Assembly: GCF_045679555.1 (NCBI RefSeq)
Contig: NC_092091.1
Coordinates: forward strand, 79,624,144 to 79,688,143
Length of the DNA: 64,000 bases
From: Salvelinus alpinus
Taxonomy: Eukaryota; Chordata; Actinopteri; Salmoniformes; Salmonidae
Direction of reading: 5' to 3'
Shown here: positions 48,487 through 60,408 of the stretch, in pieces
Numbering within the stretch: position 1 is the stretch's first letter
Layout: each line of letters starts with the position of its first letter
The notes under the pieces: model-generated
What the model saw: the letters and a program-made list of their open reading frames with translations, nothing else
What the model was told of the DNA's origin: nothing
Database searches by the model: none
Position numbers and translations under genes: made by a program

Positions 48487-49830
48487 TTCAATTCAAGGGG
48501 CTTTATTAGGAAACATATGTTAACATCGCCAAAGCAAGTGAAATAGATAGTAAACAAAGGTGAAATAAACTATAAAAAATGAATAGTCAACACTACATTC
48601 ACAGAAGTTCCACAAGAATAAAGACATTTTTTTAAATGTCATATTATGTTTATATACAGTGTTGTAACAATGTGCAAATAGTTAAAGTACAAAAGGTAAA
48701 ATAAATCAACATAAATATGGGTTGTATTTACAATGGTGTTTGTTCTTCACTGGTTGACCTTTTCTTGTGGCAACAGGTCACAAATCAAGCTACTGTGATT
48801 TGGCAGGAGGTTAGGAAGTACAGCTCAGTCTCCACCTCATTTTGTGGGCAGTGAGCACATAGCCTGTCTTTTCTTGAGAGCCATGTCTGCCTACGGCGGC
48901 CTTTCTCAATAGCAAGGCTATGCTCACTGAGTCTGTACATAGTCAAAGCTTTCCTTGAGTTTGGGTCAGTCTGTGGTCAGGTATACTGCCACTGTGTACT
49001 CTCTGTTTAGGGCCAAATAGCATTCTAGTTTGCTCAGTTTTTTTGTTAATTACTTGACACATTGGAAATAATTATATTTTTGTTTTCTCATGATTTGGTT
49101 GGGTCTAATTGTGCTGTTGTCCTGGGGCTCTGTGGGGTGTGTTTGTGAACAGAGCCCCAGGACCAGCTTGCTTAGGGGACTCTTCTCCTGGTTCATCTCT
49201 CTGTAGGTGATGGCTTTGTTATGAAAGGTTTGGGAATCCAGACCTCACAACCATAAAGGGCAATGGGTTCTACAACTGATTCAAGTATTTTTAGCCAGAT
49301 CCTAATTGGGATGTCAAATTGTATGTTCCTTTTGATGGCATAGAAAGCCCTTCTTGCCTTGTCTCTCAGCTGGTTCACAGGAAGTTACCTGTGTGTGTAG
49401 CTCAGTCAAGGTGATTGGAGAATCCAGTGGGTTCTGGTCGTCTTTAATAGTTGATTCTTAGATTTGTATTTGATCATGTATATGTTTTTGCTGTTTGTTC
49501 TTCGTTATAGGGCCAAATAGATTGGAGAAGTGGTTTACCTATAAATCTCCATTTTGGATAGATAATTCTTCGTGTTGTTGTTTGTTTAGTGTTTTCCAAT
49601 TTTCCCAGAAGTGGTTAGTCTATGGATTCTTCAATTACATTGAGCTGATTTCTGAAGTGCTGTTCCTTCTTTTTCTGTAGTGTATTTCTGTATTGTTTTA
49701 GTGATTCACCATAGTGAAGGCAAAGACTCAGGTTTTCTGGGTCTCTGTGTTTTTGGTTGGATTTGGTTTCTCAATTTCTTTCTTAGGTTTTTGCATTCTT
49801 CATCAAACCGTTTGTCATTGTTGTTCATCT
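48487..49830 (-). mobile_element. L1-like (non-LTR) retrotransposon fragment, 3' part
   Basis: On the - strand the sequence ends in AAAGCCCCTTGAATTGAATT, followed outside by GA repeats. Going 5' there is a 3'UTR, a reading frame YRLSEHSLAIEKGRRRQTWL with CAHCPQNEVETEL (around 48930-48800), and then RRAFYAIKRNIQFDIPIRIW with ALYGCEVW (49378-49193). These belong to the C-terminal end of the reverse-transcriptase protein of a fish L1/Tx1-like family. Farther 5' (49800-49500), DKRFDEECKNLRKKL-like sequence appears out of continuity, so the copy is internally deleted. Confidence 0.8.
48780..49830 (-). pseudogene. Reverse-transcriptase ORF2 remnant
   Basis: Three separated pieces of one decayed polyprotein: an N-proximal piece near 49830-49500, a 61-codon piece at 49378-49193, and the C-terminal zinc-knuckle-like piece (C-x2-C with QNEVETELYFLTSC) near 48930-48780. 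Frames differ and stops intervene, for example a TGA-type break after CQITVA. The catalytic RT core (the FADD-type box) is missing. Confidence 0.7.
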
Positions 49831-49976
49831 CTCTCCCTCCCTCCCTCTCTTTCCTTTCTCTCTCTCTTCCCTTCCCTTCCCTTCTCCTTCCTTTCGCTCT
49901 CTCTTCCCTTCCCTTCCCTTCTCCTTCCTTTCGCTCTCTCTTCCCTTCCCTTCCCTTCTCCTTCCTTTCTCTCTCC

Positions 49977-50008
<32 letters not shown>

Positions 50009-50525
50009 TCCCTTCCCTTCTCCTTCCTCTCTCTCTCTCTCTCTTCCCTTGTCCTCCCTCTCCTGCTCTTCCCTTCTCCTCCCTCTCCCTCTCTCTCTTC
50101 CCTTCCCTTCTCCTCCCTCTCCCTCTCTCTCTTCCCTTCCATTCTCCTCCCTTTCTCATTCTCCCTCTCCCATTAGGTTTAGATCTTTCTCTCTCCCTCC
50201 CTCCCTTTCTCATTCTCCCTCTCCCATTAGGTATAGATATTTCTCTCTCCCTCCCTTTCTCATTCTCCCTCTCCCGTTAGGTCTAGATCTTTCTCTCTCC
50301 CTCCCTCCCCTTCTCCTCCCTTTCTCATTCTCCCTCTCCCATTAGGTTTAGATCTTTCTCTCTCCCTCCCTCCCTTTCTCATTCTCCCTCTCCCATTAGG
50401 TATAGATATTTCTCTCTCCCTCCCTCCCTTTCTCATTCTCCCTCTCCCGTTAGGTCTAGATCTTTCTCTCTCCCTCCCTCCCCTTCTCCTCCCTTTCTCA
50501 TTCTCCCTCTCCCGTTAGGTCTAGA
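49831..50525. repeat. CT-rich low complexity and 50-75-bp CT minisatellite
   Basis: Up to about 50150 it is (CTCTCTTCCCTTCCCTT)n. From 50150 to 50525, seven copies of a longer unit: TCTCCCTCCCTTTCTCATTC, then CCTCTCCCATTAGG and TTTAGATCTTT. CCCATTAGG and CCCGTTAGG alternate among copies. The long open frames on both strands are compositional. Confidence 0.92.
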
Positions 50526-51236
50526 TCGTAGATACACGTATAGAGATTGTGTGTGTGTTGTAATGTTTGCTCTCCTAAGGGATTAGACATCCTTACAGGG
50601 ATTACTCTGACTTCTCAAACACTCCCCACGGCTGCAGAACACACACACACACAGCTCTGACCCCCACACCTGCCCTTTGACCCCTCTTTAGTTTCTAACC
50701 TACTCAGCCCATCAGATTGTGTGTGAGCTTTAGAGAACGTCGTCTGTCAGCTAACTCCTGTGTGTGTTGATTGTGGTCAGATGGGCCAGTCCGATTCCCC
50801 ATCATTAGGCTCGGAGTGCTGCTGTTGTCCTGCCAACAAGGGTGTCAGTCCTAACTATTGTCAAGGGGCCTAGTCAGGCTAATGAGTCTTAAGACCCTTC
50901 ATCTCTGATTGGCCAATACAGAAACCAATAGACGCACATTCAATACATACAGACACACGCACACACATACATACAGACTCGATACACACAGTCTGAGATT
51001 TCATACCGACTACCATCATATTAATGTCACATTATTTACACCTGAATGTTATCTAAACGTTATATCACTGTACCACAAGACACAAGGATCAATAATTAGT
51101 TGTAAAAAGTCAAGTGGATACTTGGTAAATAATTATTTTTAATCGTAACAGACATTGTTGATTGTACATTAAAAGTTGTTGTTGATTCTTAACATTGACA
51201 ACCGTTTTTATTTTGAAAAAAGCTGCCTTTTGTGAT
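50526..51236. other. Non-repetitive intergenic sequence
   Basis: About 700 bp between smim31 and apela arrays. It holds a short (CA)n at 50640-50655 and (ACAC/ATAC)n at 50950-50990. I looked for a second smim31 exon (acidic/lysine-rich tail) on the - strand and found none. The 77-codon + strand ORF has no recognisable features. Confidence 0.45.
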
Positions 51237-51940
51237 TAGGAGATACAGGGTGTTGGCACCACCTAGTGGTCAGCAACAGTATTACAGCCTCAGAGAGATA
51301 CAGGGTATTGGCACCACCTAGTGGTCATCAACAGTATTACAGCCCCCTCAGAGAGATACAGGGTATTGGTACCACCTAGTGGTCATCAACAGTACTACAG
51401 CCTCAGAGAGATACAGGGTATTGGCACCACCTAGTGGTCATCAACAGTATTACAGCCTCAGAGAGATACAGGGTATTGGCACCACCTAGTGGTCATCAAC
51501 AGTATCACAGCCTCAGAGAGATACAGGGTATTGGCACCACCTAGTGGTCAGCAACAGTATTACAGCCTCAGAGAGATACAGGGTATTGGCACCACCTGGT
51601 GGTCATTAACAGTATTACAGCCTCGGAGAGATACAGGGTATTGGTACCACCTAGTGGTCATCAACAGTATTACAGCCTCAGAGAGATACAGGGTATTGGT
51701 ACCACCTAGTGGTCATCAACAGTGTTACAGCCTCAGAGAGATACAGGGTATTGGCACCACCTAGTGGTCATCAACAGTATTACAGCCTCAGAGAGATACA
51801 GGGTATTGGTACCACCTAGTGGTCATCAACAGTATCACAGCCTCAGAGAGATACAGGGTATTGGCACCACCTAGTGGTCATCAACAGTATTACGTACCAA
51901 TACTCAGTATCACGAAGAGTATTGGTACCACCTAGTGGGA
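51237..51940. repeat. 55-bp minisatellite with a CTCF-like motif (13 copies)
   Basis: Unit TCAGAGAGATACAGGGTATT, GGCACCACCTAGTGGTCATC, AACAGTATTACAGCC. On the - strand each unit reads TGACCACTAGGTGGTGCC, one mismatch from the published CTCF core YGRCCASYAGRKGGCRSY. The motif occurs at about 55-bp steps from 51258 to 51929; one copy is altered (CACCTGGTGGTC at 51592). Confidence 0.9.
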
Positions 51941-53935
51941 AACAGTCACTACATTGTCCTTCAGGAAACAGACACTACATTATCCATCGGGAAACACACT
52001 ACATTATCCATCGGGAAACAGACACTACATTATCCATCAGGAAACAGACACTACATTATCCATCGGGAAACATACACTACATTATCCATCAGGAAACAGA
52101 CACTACATTATCCATCGGGAAACAGACACTACATTATCCATCAGGAAACAAACAGATAGACACTACATTATCCATCAGGAAACAGACACTACATTATCCA
52201 TCAGGAAACAGACCCTACATTATCCATCGGGAAACAGACACTACATTATCCATCAGGAAACAAACAGACATACATTACATTATCCATCAGGAAACAGACA
52301 CTACATTATCCATCGGGAAACAGACACTACATTATCCATCAGGAAACAAACAGACATACATTACATTATCCATCAGGAAACAGACACTACATTATCCATC
52401 GGGAAACAGACACTACATTATCCATCGGGAAACAGACACTACATTATCCATCAGGAAACAGACACTACATTATCCATCGGGAAACAGACACTACATTATC
52501 CATCAGGAAACAAACAGATAGACACTACATTATCCATCAGGAAACAGACACTACATTATCCATCGGGAAACAGACACTACATTATCCATCAGGAAACAAA
52601 CAGACATACATTACATTATCCATCAGGAAACAGACACTACATTATCCATCGGGAAACAGACACTACATTATCCATCGGGAAACAGACACTACATTATCCA
52701 TCAGGAAACAAACAGACATACATTACATTATCCATCAGGAAACAGACACTACATTAACCATCAGGAAACAGACAATACATTATCCATCAGGAAACAAACA
52801 GATACTACATTATCCATCAGGAAACAAACAGATAGACATTACATTATCCATCAGGAAACAGACACTACATTATCCATCAGGAAACCAACAGATAGACATT
52901 ACATTATCCATCAGGAAACAAACAGATAGACACTACATTATCCATCAGGAAACAGACACTACATTATCCATCAGGAAACAAACAGATACTACATTATCCA
53001 TCAGGAAACAAACAGATACTACATTATCCATCAGGAAACAAACAGATAGACATTACATTATCCATCAGGAAACAGACACTACATTATCCATCAGGAAACC
53101 AACAGATAAACACTACATTATCCATCAGGAAACAGACGCTACATTATCCACCAGGAAACAAACAGATAGACACTACATTACCCATCAGGAAACAAACAGA
53201 CATACATTACATTATCCATCAGGACACAAACCCTACTCTACATTATCCATCAAGAAACAAACAGATAGACATTACATTATCCATCAGGAAACAGACACTA
53301 CATTATCCATCAAGAAACAGACACTACATTATCCATCAGGAAACAAACAGATAGACATTACATTATCCATCAGGAAACAGACACTACATTATCCATCAGG
53401 AAACAGACACTACATTATCCATCAGGAAACAGACTCTACATTATCCATCAGGAAACCAACAGACAGACCTTACATTATCCATCAGGAAACAGACTCTACA
53501 TTATCCATCAGGAAACCAACAGATAAACACTACATTATCCATCAGGGAACCAACAGACAGACATTACATTATCCATCAGGAAACAGACATTACATTATCC
53601 ATCAGGAAACCAACAGATAAACACTACATTATCCATCAGGAAACCAACAGACAGACATTACATTATCCATCAGGAAACCAACAGATAAACACTACATTAT
53701 CCATCAGGAAACAGACACTACATTATCCATCAGGAAACAAACACTACATTATCCATCAGGAAACAGACACTACATTATCCATCAGGAAACAGACACTACA
53801 TTATCCATCAGGAAACAGACACTACATTATCCATCAGGAAACAGACACTACATTATCCATCAGGAAACAGACACTACATTATCCATCAAGAAACAAACAT
53901 ATACAGACACTACTTTACATTATCCATCAGGAAGT
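51941..53935. repeat. 26-bp minisatellite (about 70 copies)
   Basis: Unit GACACTACATTATCCATCAG plus GAAACA, with CATCGGG variants mainly on the left and longer forms with AAACAGATA insertions. The CAT-to-CGGG variants cluster before 52700, and CCAACAGATA forms after 53000, so left and right parts amplified separately. Confidence 0.96.
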
Positions 53936-54150
53936 TGTGGCCTATGTAGGGAATAGGGTGCCGTTTGGGACACTTGACAGTGTTTGGGTTCTTTCTGAGA
54001 GGCCAGTTTGGGACAGTGTTTAGGGTTCTTTCTGAGGGGACAGTTTGGGACAGTGTTTAGGGTTCTTTCTGAGGGGCCAGTTTGGGACAGTGTTTAGGGT
54101 TCTTTCTGAGAGGCCAGTTTGGGACAGTGTTTAGGGTTCTTTCTGATAGG
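53936..54150. repeat. 37-bp tandem repeat (5 copies)
   Basis: CAGTTTGGGACAGTGTTTAG plus GGTTCTTTCTGAGAGGC; the first copy is degenerate. Confidence 0.9.
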
Positions 54151-54407
<257 letters not shown>

Positions 54408-54439
54408 CTACACAAATACACGTATTAATTTGACATCAA

Positions 54440-54532
54440 CTATAATGGTGGATAGTGTTGGAGCTCGGAGCACAAGCATTTCACTACTCCCACAATAACA
54501 TCTGCTAAATATGTGTATGTGACCAGTTTGAT
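54440..54532 (-). mobile_element. Retroposon fragment (dispersed fish repeat)
   Basis: On the - strand GGTCACATACACATATTTAG, then CAGATGTTATTGTGGGAGTA and GTGAAATGCTTGTGCTCC. The same family occurs at 61943-62008 on the + strand. It is a very common salmonid interspersed sequence, probably a LINE/SINE 3' piece, and lies just upstream of the smim31 exon. Confidence 0.6.
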
Positions 54533-54575
54533 TTTGTATTATTAACCTCTCGATGTTACAATACCACCAGTTGTT

Positions 54576-54705
54576 GCTGGGCAGCAGGTAGCCTGCCCGA
54601 GTAGGAGCATTGGGACAGTAACCGAAAGGTTGCTGGATTGAATCCCAGAGCCGACAAGGTAAAAATCTGTCGTTCTGTCCCTCAGCAAGGCAGTTAAGGC
54701 CCCTC
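54576..54705 (+). mobile_element. tRNA-derived SINE, diverged
   Basis: GGCAGCAGGTAGCCTG, then AACCGAAAGGTTGCTGG and ATTGAATCCC (B-box region), then AAAATCTGTCGTTCTGTCCC and AAGGCAGTTAAGGCCCC. Same family as the one at 40473-40598, opposite orientation. The 3' half is replaced by a LINE fragment from about 54706. Confidence 0.85.
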
Positions 54706-55168
54706 TGGGGCCCCCGTGTTGAGGATCAGCGTGGCGCATGTGTTGTTGCCTACCCTCACCACCTGGGGGAGGCCCGTCAGGAAGTCCAGGATCCAGTTGC
54801 AGAGGGAGGTGTTTAGTTCCAGGGTCCTTAGATTAGTGATGAGCTTCGTTGCCACTATGGTGTTGAACGCTGAACTGTAGTCAATCAGAGCCGGTGTAGT
54901 AGGATTCGATCTTAGTCCTGTATTGACGCTTTGCCTGTTTGATGGTTCGTCTGAGAGCATAAGCGTCCGGGTTAAAGTCCCGCAGTTCTAGCCTTTAGCT
55001 CAGTGCGAATGTTGCCTGTAATTCATGGCTTCTGGTTGGGATATGTACATACGGTCACTGTGGGGATGACGTCGTCGATGCACTTATTGATAAAGCCAGT
55101 CTGTGATAGCAAAACTGTCCTGTAGCTTAGCATCTGCGTCATCTGATTATTTCTGTATTGAGCGAGTC
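54700..55168 (-). mobile_element. Non-LTR retrotransposon fragment (reverse-transcriptase region)
   Basis: On the - strand a frame (54960-54694) contains [39 protein letters not shown] and [16 protein letters not shown] and GAPQG are conserved blocks of non-LTR reverse transcriptases; Q-to-E in the second block marks decay. The adjoining 54960-55168 is another common part of the same family (GCTCAGTGCGAATGTTGCC). The active-site box is not present. Confidence 0.75.
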
Positions 55169-56822
55169 AAGATACCCGCTGTACGGGTATCTAACCGCCG
55201 AGCGGGTATCTAACCGCCGTACGGGTATCTAACGGATATCTAACCGCCGAGCGGCTTTCTAACCGCCGAACGGGTATCTAACCGCCGAGCGGCTTTCTAA
55301 CCGCTGAACGGGTATCTAACCGCCGAGCGGCTTTCTAACCGCCGAGCGGGTATCTAACCGCCGAGCGGCTTTCTAACCGCTGAACGGGTATCTAACCGCC
55401 GAGCGGCTTTCTAACCGCCGAACGGGTATCTAACCGCCGAGCGGCTTTCTAACCGCCGAACGGGTATCTAACCGCCGAGCGGCTTTCTAACCGCCGAACG
55501 GGTATCTAACCGCCGAGCGGCTTTCTAACCGCCGAACGGGTATCTAACCGCCGAGCGGCTTTCTAACCGCTGAACGGGTATCTAACCGCCGAGCGGCTTT
55601 CTAACCGCCGAACGGGTATCTAACCGCCGAGCGACTTTCTAACCGCCGAACGGGTATCTAACCGCCGAGCGGCTTTCTAACCGCCGAACGGATATCTAAC
55701 CGCCGAGCGACTTTCTAACCGCAGAACGGGTATCTAACCGCCGAGCAACTATCTAACCGCCGAGCGGGTATCTAACCGCCGAACGGGTATCTAACCGCCG
55801 AGCGGCTTTCTAACCGCCGAACGGGTATCTAACCGCCGAGCGACTTTCTAACCGTTGAACGGGTATCTAACCGCTGAACGGGTATCTAACGGGTATCTAA
55901 CCGCCGAGCGGGTATCTAACCGCCGAACGGGTATCTAACGGGTATCTAACCGCCGAGCGGGTTTCTAACCGCTGAACGGGTATCTAACCGCCGAACGGGT
56001 ATCTAACCGCCGAGCGGCTTTCTAACCGCCGAACGGGTATCTAACCGCCGAACGGGTATCTAACCGCCGAGCGGCTTTCTAACCGCCGAGCGGGTATCTA
56101 ACCGCCGAACGGGTATCTAACCGCCGAGCGGCTTTCTAACCGCCGAACGGGTATCTAACCGCCGAGCGGCTTTCTAACCGCCGAGCGGGTATCTAACCGC
56201 CGAACGGGTATCTAACCGCCGAGCGGCTTTCTAACCGCCGAACGGATATCTAACCGCCGAGCGACTTTCTAACCGCCGAACGGGTATCTAACCGCCGAGC
56301 GGCTTTCTAACCGCCGAACGGGTATCTAACCGCTGAACGGGTATCTAACGGGTATCTAACCGCCGAGCGGGTATCTAACCGCCGAGCGGGTATCTAACGG
56401 GTATCTAACCGCCGAGCGGGTTTCTAACCGCTGAACGGGTATCTAACCGCTGAACGGGTATCTAACGGGTATCTAACCGCCGAGCGGGTATCTAACCGCC
56501 GAGCGGGTATCTAACGGGTATCTGACCGCCGAGCTGGTATCTAACCGCCGAGCGGGTATCTAACGGGTATCTAACCGCCGAGCGGGTATCTAACGGGTAT
56601 CTAACGGGTATCTAACGGGTATCTAACGGGTATCTGACCGCCGAGCTGGTATCTAACCGCCGAGCGGGTATCTAACGGGTATCTAACGGGTATCTAACGG
56701 GTATCTAACCGCCGAGCGGGTATCTAACGGGTATCTAACGGGTATCTAACCGCCGAGCGGGTATCTAACGGGTATCTAACGGGTATCTAACGGGTATCTA
56801 ACCGCCGAGCGGGTGTCTAACG
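55169..56822. repeat. 19-bp GC-rich minisatellite with an 11-bp derivative
   Basis: About 80-90 units. The left and middle parts alternate CGGGTATCTAACCGCCGAG and CGGCTTTCTAACCGCCGAA, that is, a 38-bp dimer. To the right of about 56390 a shortened 11-bp CGGGTATCTAA unit takes over. The unit is CpG-rich and contains the near-palindrome CCGCCGAGCGG. Confidence 0.95.
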
Positions 56823-57105
56823 TCAATATTTTCCCTATCTTCATTTTCAGATGGTTTTATTTGAATAGAGTAGGGCAGATACAAATGAACAGTTGTAACA
56901 GTTATTCAATGCATCGTAGTTTAAACCAATTTTCAAACGCTATTTGTGATATAATTTGCTGATTTCCAGTGAATGGTTGTTGGTCCCCCCTTGGCCCCCC
57001 TAATAAACCAGGTGGATTTAAGACTGACTTTATCTAAGACTGCTCTTATCTGTTGGTCACCTGGATAGTCCTATTCCATTGTGTGTGAGACACAGAGATA
57101 GAGGT
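56823..57105. other. Unique sequence between arrays
   Basis: AT-rich then mixed sequence. No coding or splice signals worth calling. Confidence 0.4.
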
Positions 57106-57166
57106 TACTTCACTGGCTTTGGCAATGTTTACATATGTTTCCCATAACAATAAAGCCCTTATATTG
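57106..57166 (+). mobile_element. Short L1-like 3' tail
   Basis: TTACTTCACTGGCTTTGGCA, then ATGTTTACATATGTTTCCC and AATAAAGCCCTT, is the reverse complement of the 3' end seen at 48490-48550, so it is the same L1-like family, 5'-truncated to about 60 bp. It abuts the 16-bp array. Confidence 0.75.
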
Positions 57167-57868
57167 AGTAGAAGTAGAGGGAGACAGAGGTAGAGGGACA
57201 GAGGGACAGAGAGACAGAGGTAGAGGGACAGAGAGACAGAGGTAGAGGGACAGAGGTAGAGAGGTACAGAGGTAGAGAGAGACAGAGGTAGAGAGGTAGA
57301 GAGAGACAGAGGTAGAGAGAGACAGAGGTAGAGAGAGACAGAGGTAGAGAGAGACAGAGGTAGAGAGAGACAGAGGTAGAGAGAGACAGAGGTAGAGAGA
57401 GACAGAGGTAGAGAGAGACAGAGGTAGAGAGGGACAGAGGTAGAGAGGTAGAGAGAGACAGAGGTAGAGAGAGACAGAGGTAGAGAGGGACAGAGGTAGA
57501 GAGGGACAGAGGTAGAGGGAGAGGGACAGAGGTAGAGAGACAGAGGTAGAGGGACAGAGGTAGAGAGAGACAGAGGTAGAGAGAGACAGAGGTAGAGGGA
57601 CAGAGGGACAGAGAGACAGAGGTAGGGGGACAGAGGGACAGAGAGACAGAGGTAGAGAGAGACAGAGGTAGAGAGAGACAGAGGTAGAGAGAGACAGAGG
57701 TAGAGAGAGACATAGGTAGAGAGAGACAGAGGTAGAGAGGGAGAGAGGTAGAGAGAGACAGAGGGACAGAGGTAGAGAGACAGAGGTAGAGAGAGACAGA
57801 GGGACAGAGGGACAGAGGTAGAGAGAGACAGAGGTAGAGGGACAGAGGGACAGAGAGATAGTTAATTA
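57167..57868. repeat. 16-bp GA-rich minisatellite
   Basis: About 45 units of GACAGAGGTAGAGAGA with GGGACAGA variants. The 184-codon leucine/serine frame on the - strand is a repeat product. Confidence 0.95.
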
Positions 57869-59357
57869 TAATCTTACTTATTGTGGAAATGAGTCTGATC
57901 CAGTAGTTAGTAGAGTAGTCTGATCCAGGTGTGTTTTACACCAGTAGTTAGTAGAGTAGTCTGATCCAGGTGTGTGTTAGACCAGTAGTTAGTAGAGTAG
58001 TCTGATCCAGGTGTGTTTTAGACCAGTAGTTAGTAGAGTAGTCTGATCCAGGTGTGTTTTAGTCCAGTAGTTAGTAGAGTAGTCTGATCCAGGTGTGTTT
58101 TAGACCAGTAGTTAGTAGAGTAGTCTGATCCAGGTGTGTTTTAGTCCAGTAGTTAGTAGAGTAGTCTGATCCAGGTGTGTTTTAGTCCAGTAGTTAGTAG
58201 AGTAGTCTGATCCAGTAGTTAGTAGAGTAGTCTGATCCAGGTGTGTTTTAGTCCAGTAGTTAGTAGAGTAGTCTGATCCAGGTGTGTTTTAGTCCAGTAG
58301 TTAGTAGAGTAGTCTGATCCAGTAGTTAGTAGAGTAGTCTGATCCAGGTGTGTTTTAGTCCAGTAGTTAGTAGAGTAGTCTGATCCAGTAGTTAGTAGAG
58401 TAGTCTGATCCAGGTGTGTTTTAGACCAGTAGATAGCAGAGTAGTCTGATCCAGGTGTGTTTTAGTCCAGTAGTTAGTAGAGTAGTCTGATCCAGTAGTT
58501 AGTAGAGTAGTCTGATTCAGGTGTGTTTTAGACCAGTAGTTAGTAGAGTAGTCTGATCCAGGTGTGTTTTAGACCAGTAGATAGTAGAGTAGTCTGATCC
58601 AGGTGTGTGTTAGACCAGTAGTTAATAGAGTAGTCTGATCCAGGTGTGTGTTAGACCAGTAGTTAGTAGAGTAGTCTGATCCAGGTGTGTGTTAGACCAG
58701 TAGTTAGTAGAGTAGTCTGATCCAGGTGTGTTTTAGACCAGTAGTTAGTAGAGTAGTCTGATCCAGGTGTGTTTTAGTCCAGTAGTTAGTAGAGTAGTCT
58801 GATCCAGGTGTGTGTTAGACCAGTAGTTAGTAGAGTAGTCTGATCCAGGTGTGTGTTAGACCAGTAGTTAGTAGAGTAGTCTGATCCAGGTGTGTTTTAG
58901 ACCAGTAGTTAGTAGAGTAGTCTGATCCAGGTGTGTTTTAGTCCAGTAGTTAGTAGAGTAGTCTGATCTAGGTGTGTTTTAGTCCAGTAGTTAGTAGAGT
59001 AGTCTGATCCAGGTGTGTTTTAGTCCAGTAGTTAGTAGAGTAGTCTGATCCAGGTGTGTTTTAGACCAGTAGTTAGTAGAGTAGTCTGATCCAGGTGTGT
59101 TTTAGTCCAGTAGTTAGTAGAGTAGTCTGATCTAGGTGTGTTTTAGTCCAGTAGTTAGTAGAGTAGTCTGATCCAGGTGTGTTTTAGTCCAGTAGTTAGT
59201 AGAGTAGTCTGATCCAGGTGTGTTTTAGACTAGTAGTTAGTAGAGTAGTCTGATCCAATAGTTAGGAGAGTAGTCTGATCCAGGTGTGTTTCAGACCGGT
59301 AGTTAGTAGAGTAGTCTGATCCAGGTGTGTTTCAGACCAGTAGTTAGTAGAGTAGTC
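57869..59357. repeat. 41-bp minisatellite (about 36 copies)
   Basis: Unit CCAGTAGTTAGTAGAGTAGT then CTGATCCAGGTGTGTTTTAGA. Some units are 25-26 bp, lacking GGTGTGTTTTAGTCCA, and recur in pairs between 58200 and 58510. The frame over 59262-59882 on the - strand is an artefact of this and the next array. Confidence 0.96.
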
Positions 59358-59468
59358 TGTGTTAAGACCAGAACATACATGTGTGTGTTGACGCTGTGAG
59401 AGGGAGAGAACAGCCACTCCTCCAGGCTGGATCCTGGAGCCTCCACTACATCCTGAAGCAAAGTACAC
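59358..59468. other. Unique spacer
   Basis: About 110 bp of non-repetitive sequence; nothing recognised. Confidence 0.4.
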
Positions 59469-59860
59469 ACCTCCACTGACACAGACTGACCACACCCCTC
59501 CCCCACTTATACAGACTGAACACACCCCTCCTCCACTTATACAGACTGACCACACCCCTCCTCCACTTATACTGACTGACCACACCCCTCCCCCACGTAT
59601 ACAGACTGAACACACCCCTCCCCCACTTATACAGACTGAACACACCTCTCCTCCACTTATACAGACTGAACACACCCCTCCTCCACTTATACAGACTGAA
59701 CACACCCCTCCCCCACTTATACAGACTGAACACACCCCTCCCCCACTTATACAGACTGAACACACCCCTCCTCCACTTATACAGACTGAACACACCCCTC
59801 CTCCACTTATACAGACTGAACACACCCCTCCTCCACTTATACAGACTGACCACACCCCTC
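59469..59860. repeat. 30-bp minisatellite (13 copies)
   Basis: Unit CACACCCCTCCCCCACTTAT plus ACAGACTGAA, with CTCCTCC/CTCCCCC variants. Confidence 0.95.
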
Positions 59861-60200
59861 TTGTGGTTTCTAGATGCACCAATCAGAGCAGTGCTTGTGG
59901 TGTCTAGCTGCACCAATCAGAGCAGTGCTTGTGGTGTCTAGCTGCACCAATCAGAGCAGTGCTTGTGGTTTTTAGCTGCACCAATCAGAGCAGTGCTTGT
60001 GGTTTCTAGCTGCACCAATCAGAGCAGTGCTTGTGGTTTCTAGCTGCACCAATCAGAGCAGTGCTTGTGGTGTCTAGCTGCACCAATCAGAGCAGTGCTT
60101 GTGGTGTCTAGCTGCACCAATCAGAGCAGTGCTTGTGGTTTCTAGCTGCACCAATCAGAGCAGTGCTTGTAGTGTCTAGCTGCACCAATCAGAGCAGTGA
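59861..60200. repeat. 34-bp minisatellite with a CCAAT box per unit (10 copies)
   Basis: Unit GCACCAATCAGAGCAGTGCT plus TGTGGTGTCTAGCT. CACCAATCAG is a strong match to the NF-Y CCAAT motif and is invariant in all copies, whereas GTGTCT/GTTTCT/GTTTTT vary. Confidence 0.93.
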
Positions 60201-60408
60201 AGCATGTAGTAAAGCAAGACTTTAGTGGTCTAACCAATCGTCTTGAGGCGACGAGGGGAGCAGGGTTGAAAAATGCAATCACATCTTTCCATTATACCAT
60301 GTGTAAAATGTCATATCTTTTAATACAGACTAACTCAAAAATAAATTAAAACGGACAAATTATCCAATGGATTATGTCTGGTACAAAAGTAGAGATGCAA
60401 GAGCATAA
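60201..60408. other. Unique intergenic sequence
   Basis: About 200 bp with AT-rich sequence and one further CCAATCG at 60233. No gene signals seen. Confidence 0.4.

Noticed and set aside
51874-52757. 215-267-codon frames on the + strand
   Set aside because: They are readings of the 26-bp array in two frames, with no non-repeat sequence.
57159-57713. 184-codon leucine/serine-rich frame resembling a membrane protein
   Set aside because: It is the complement of the 16-bp GACAGAGGTAGAGAGA array; apparent hydrophobicity is compositional.
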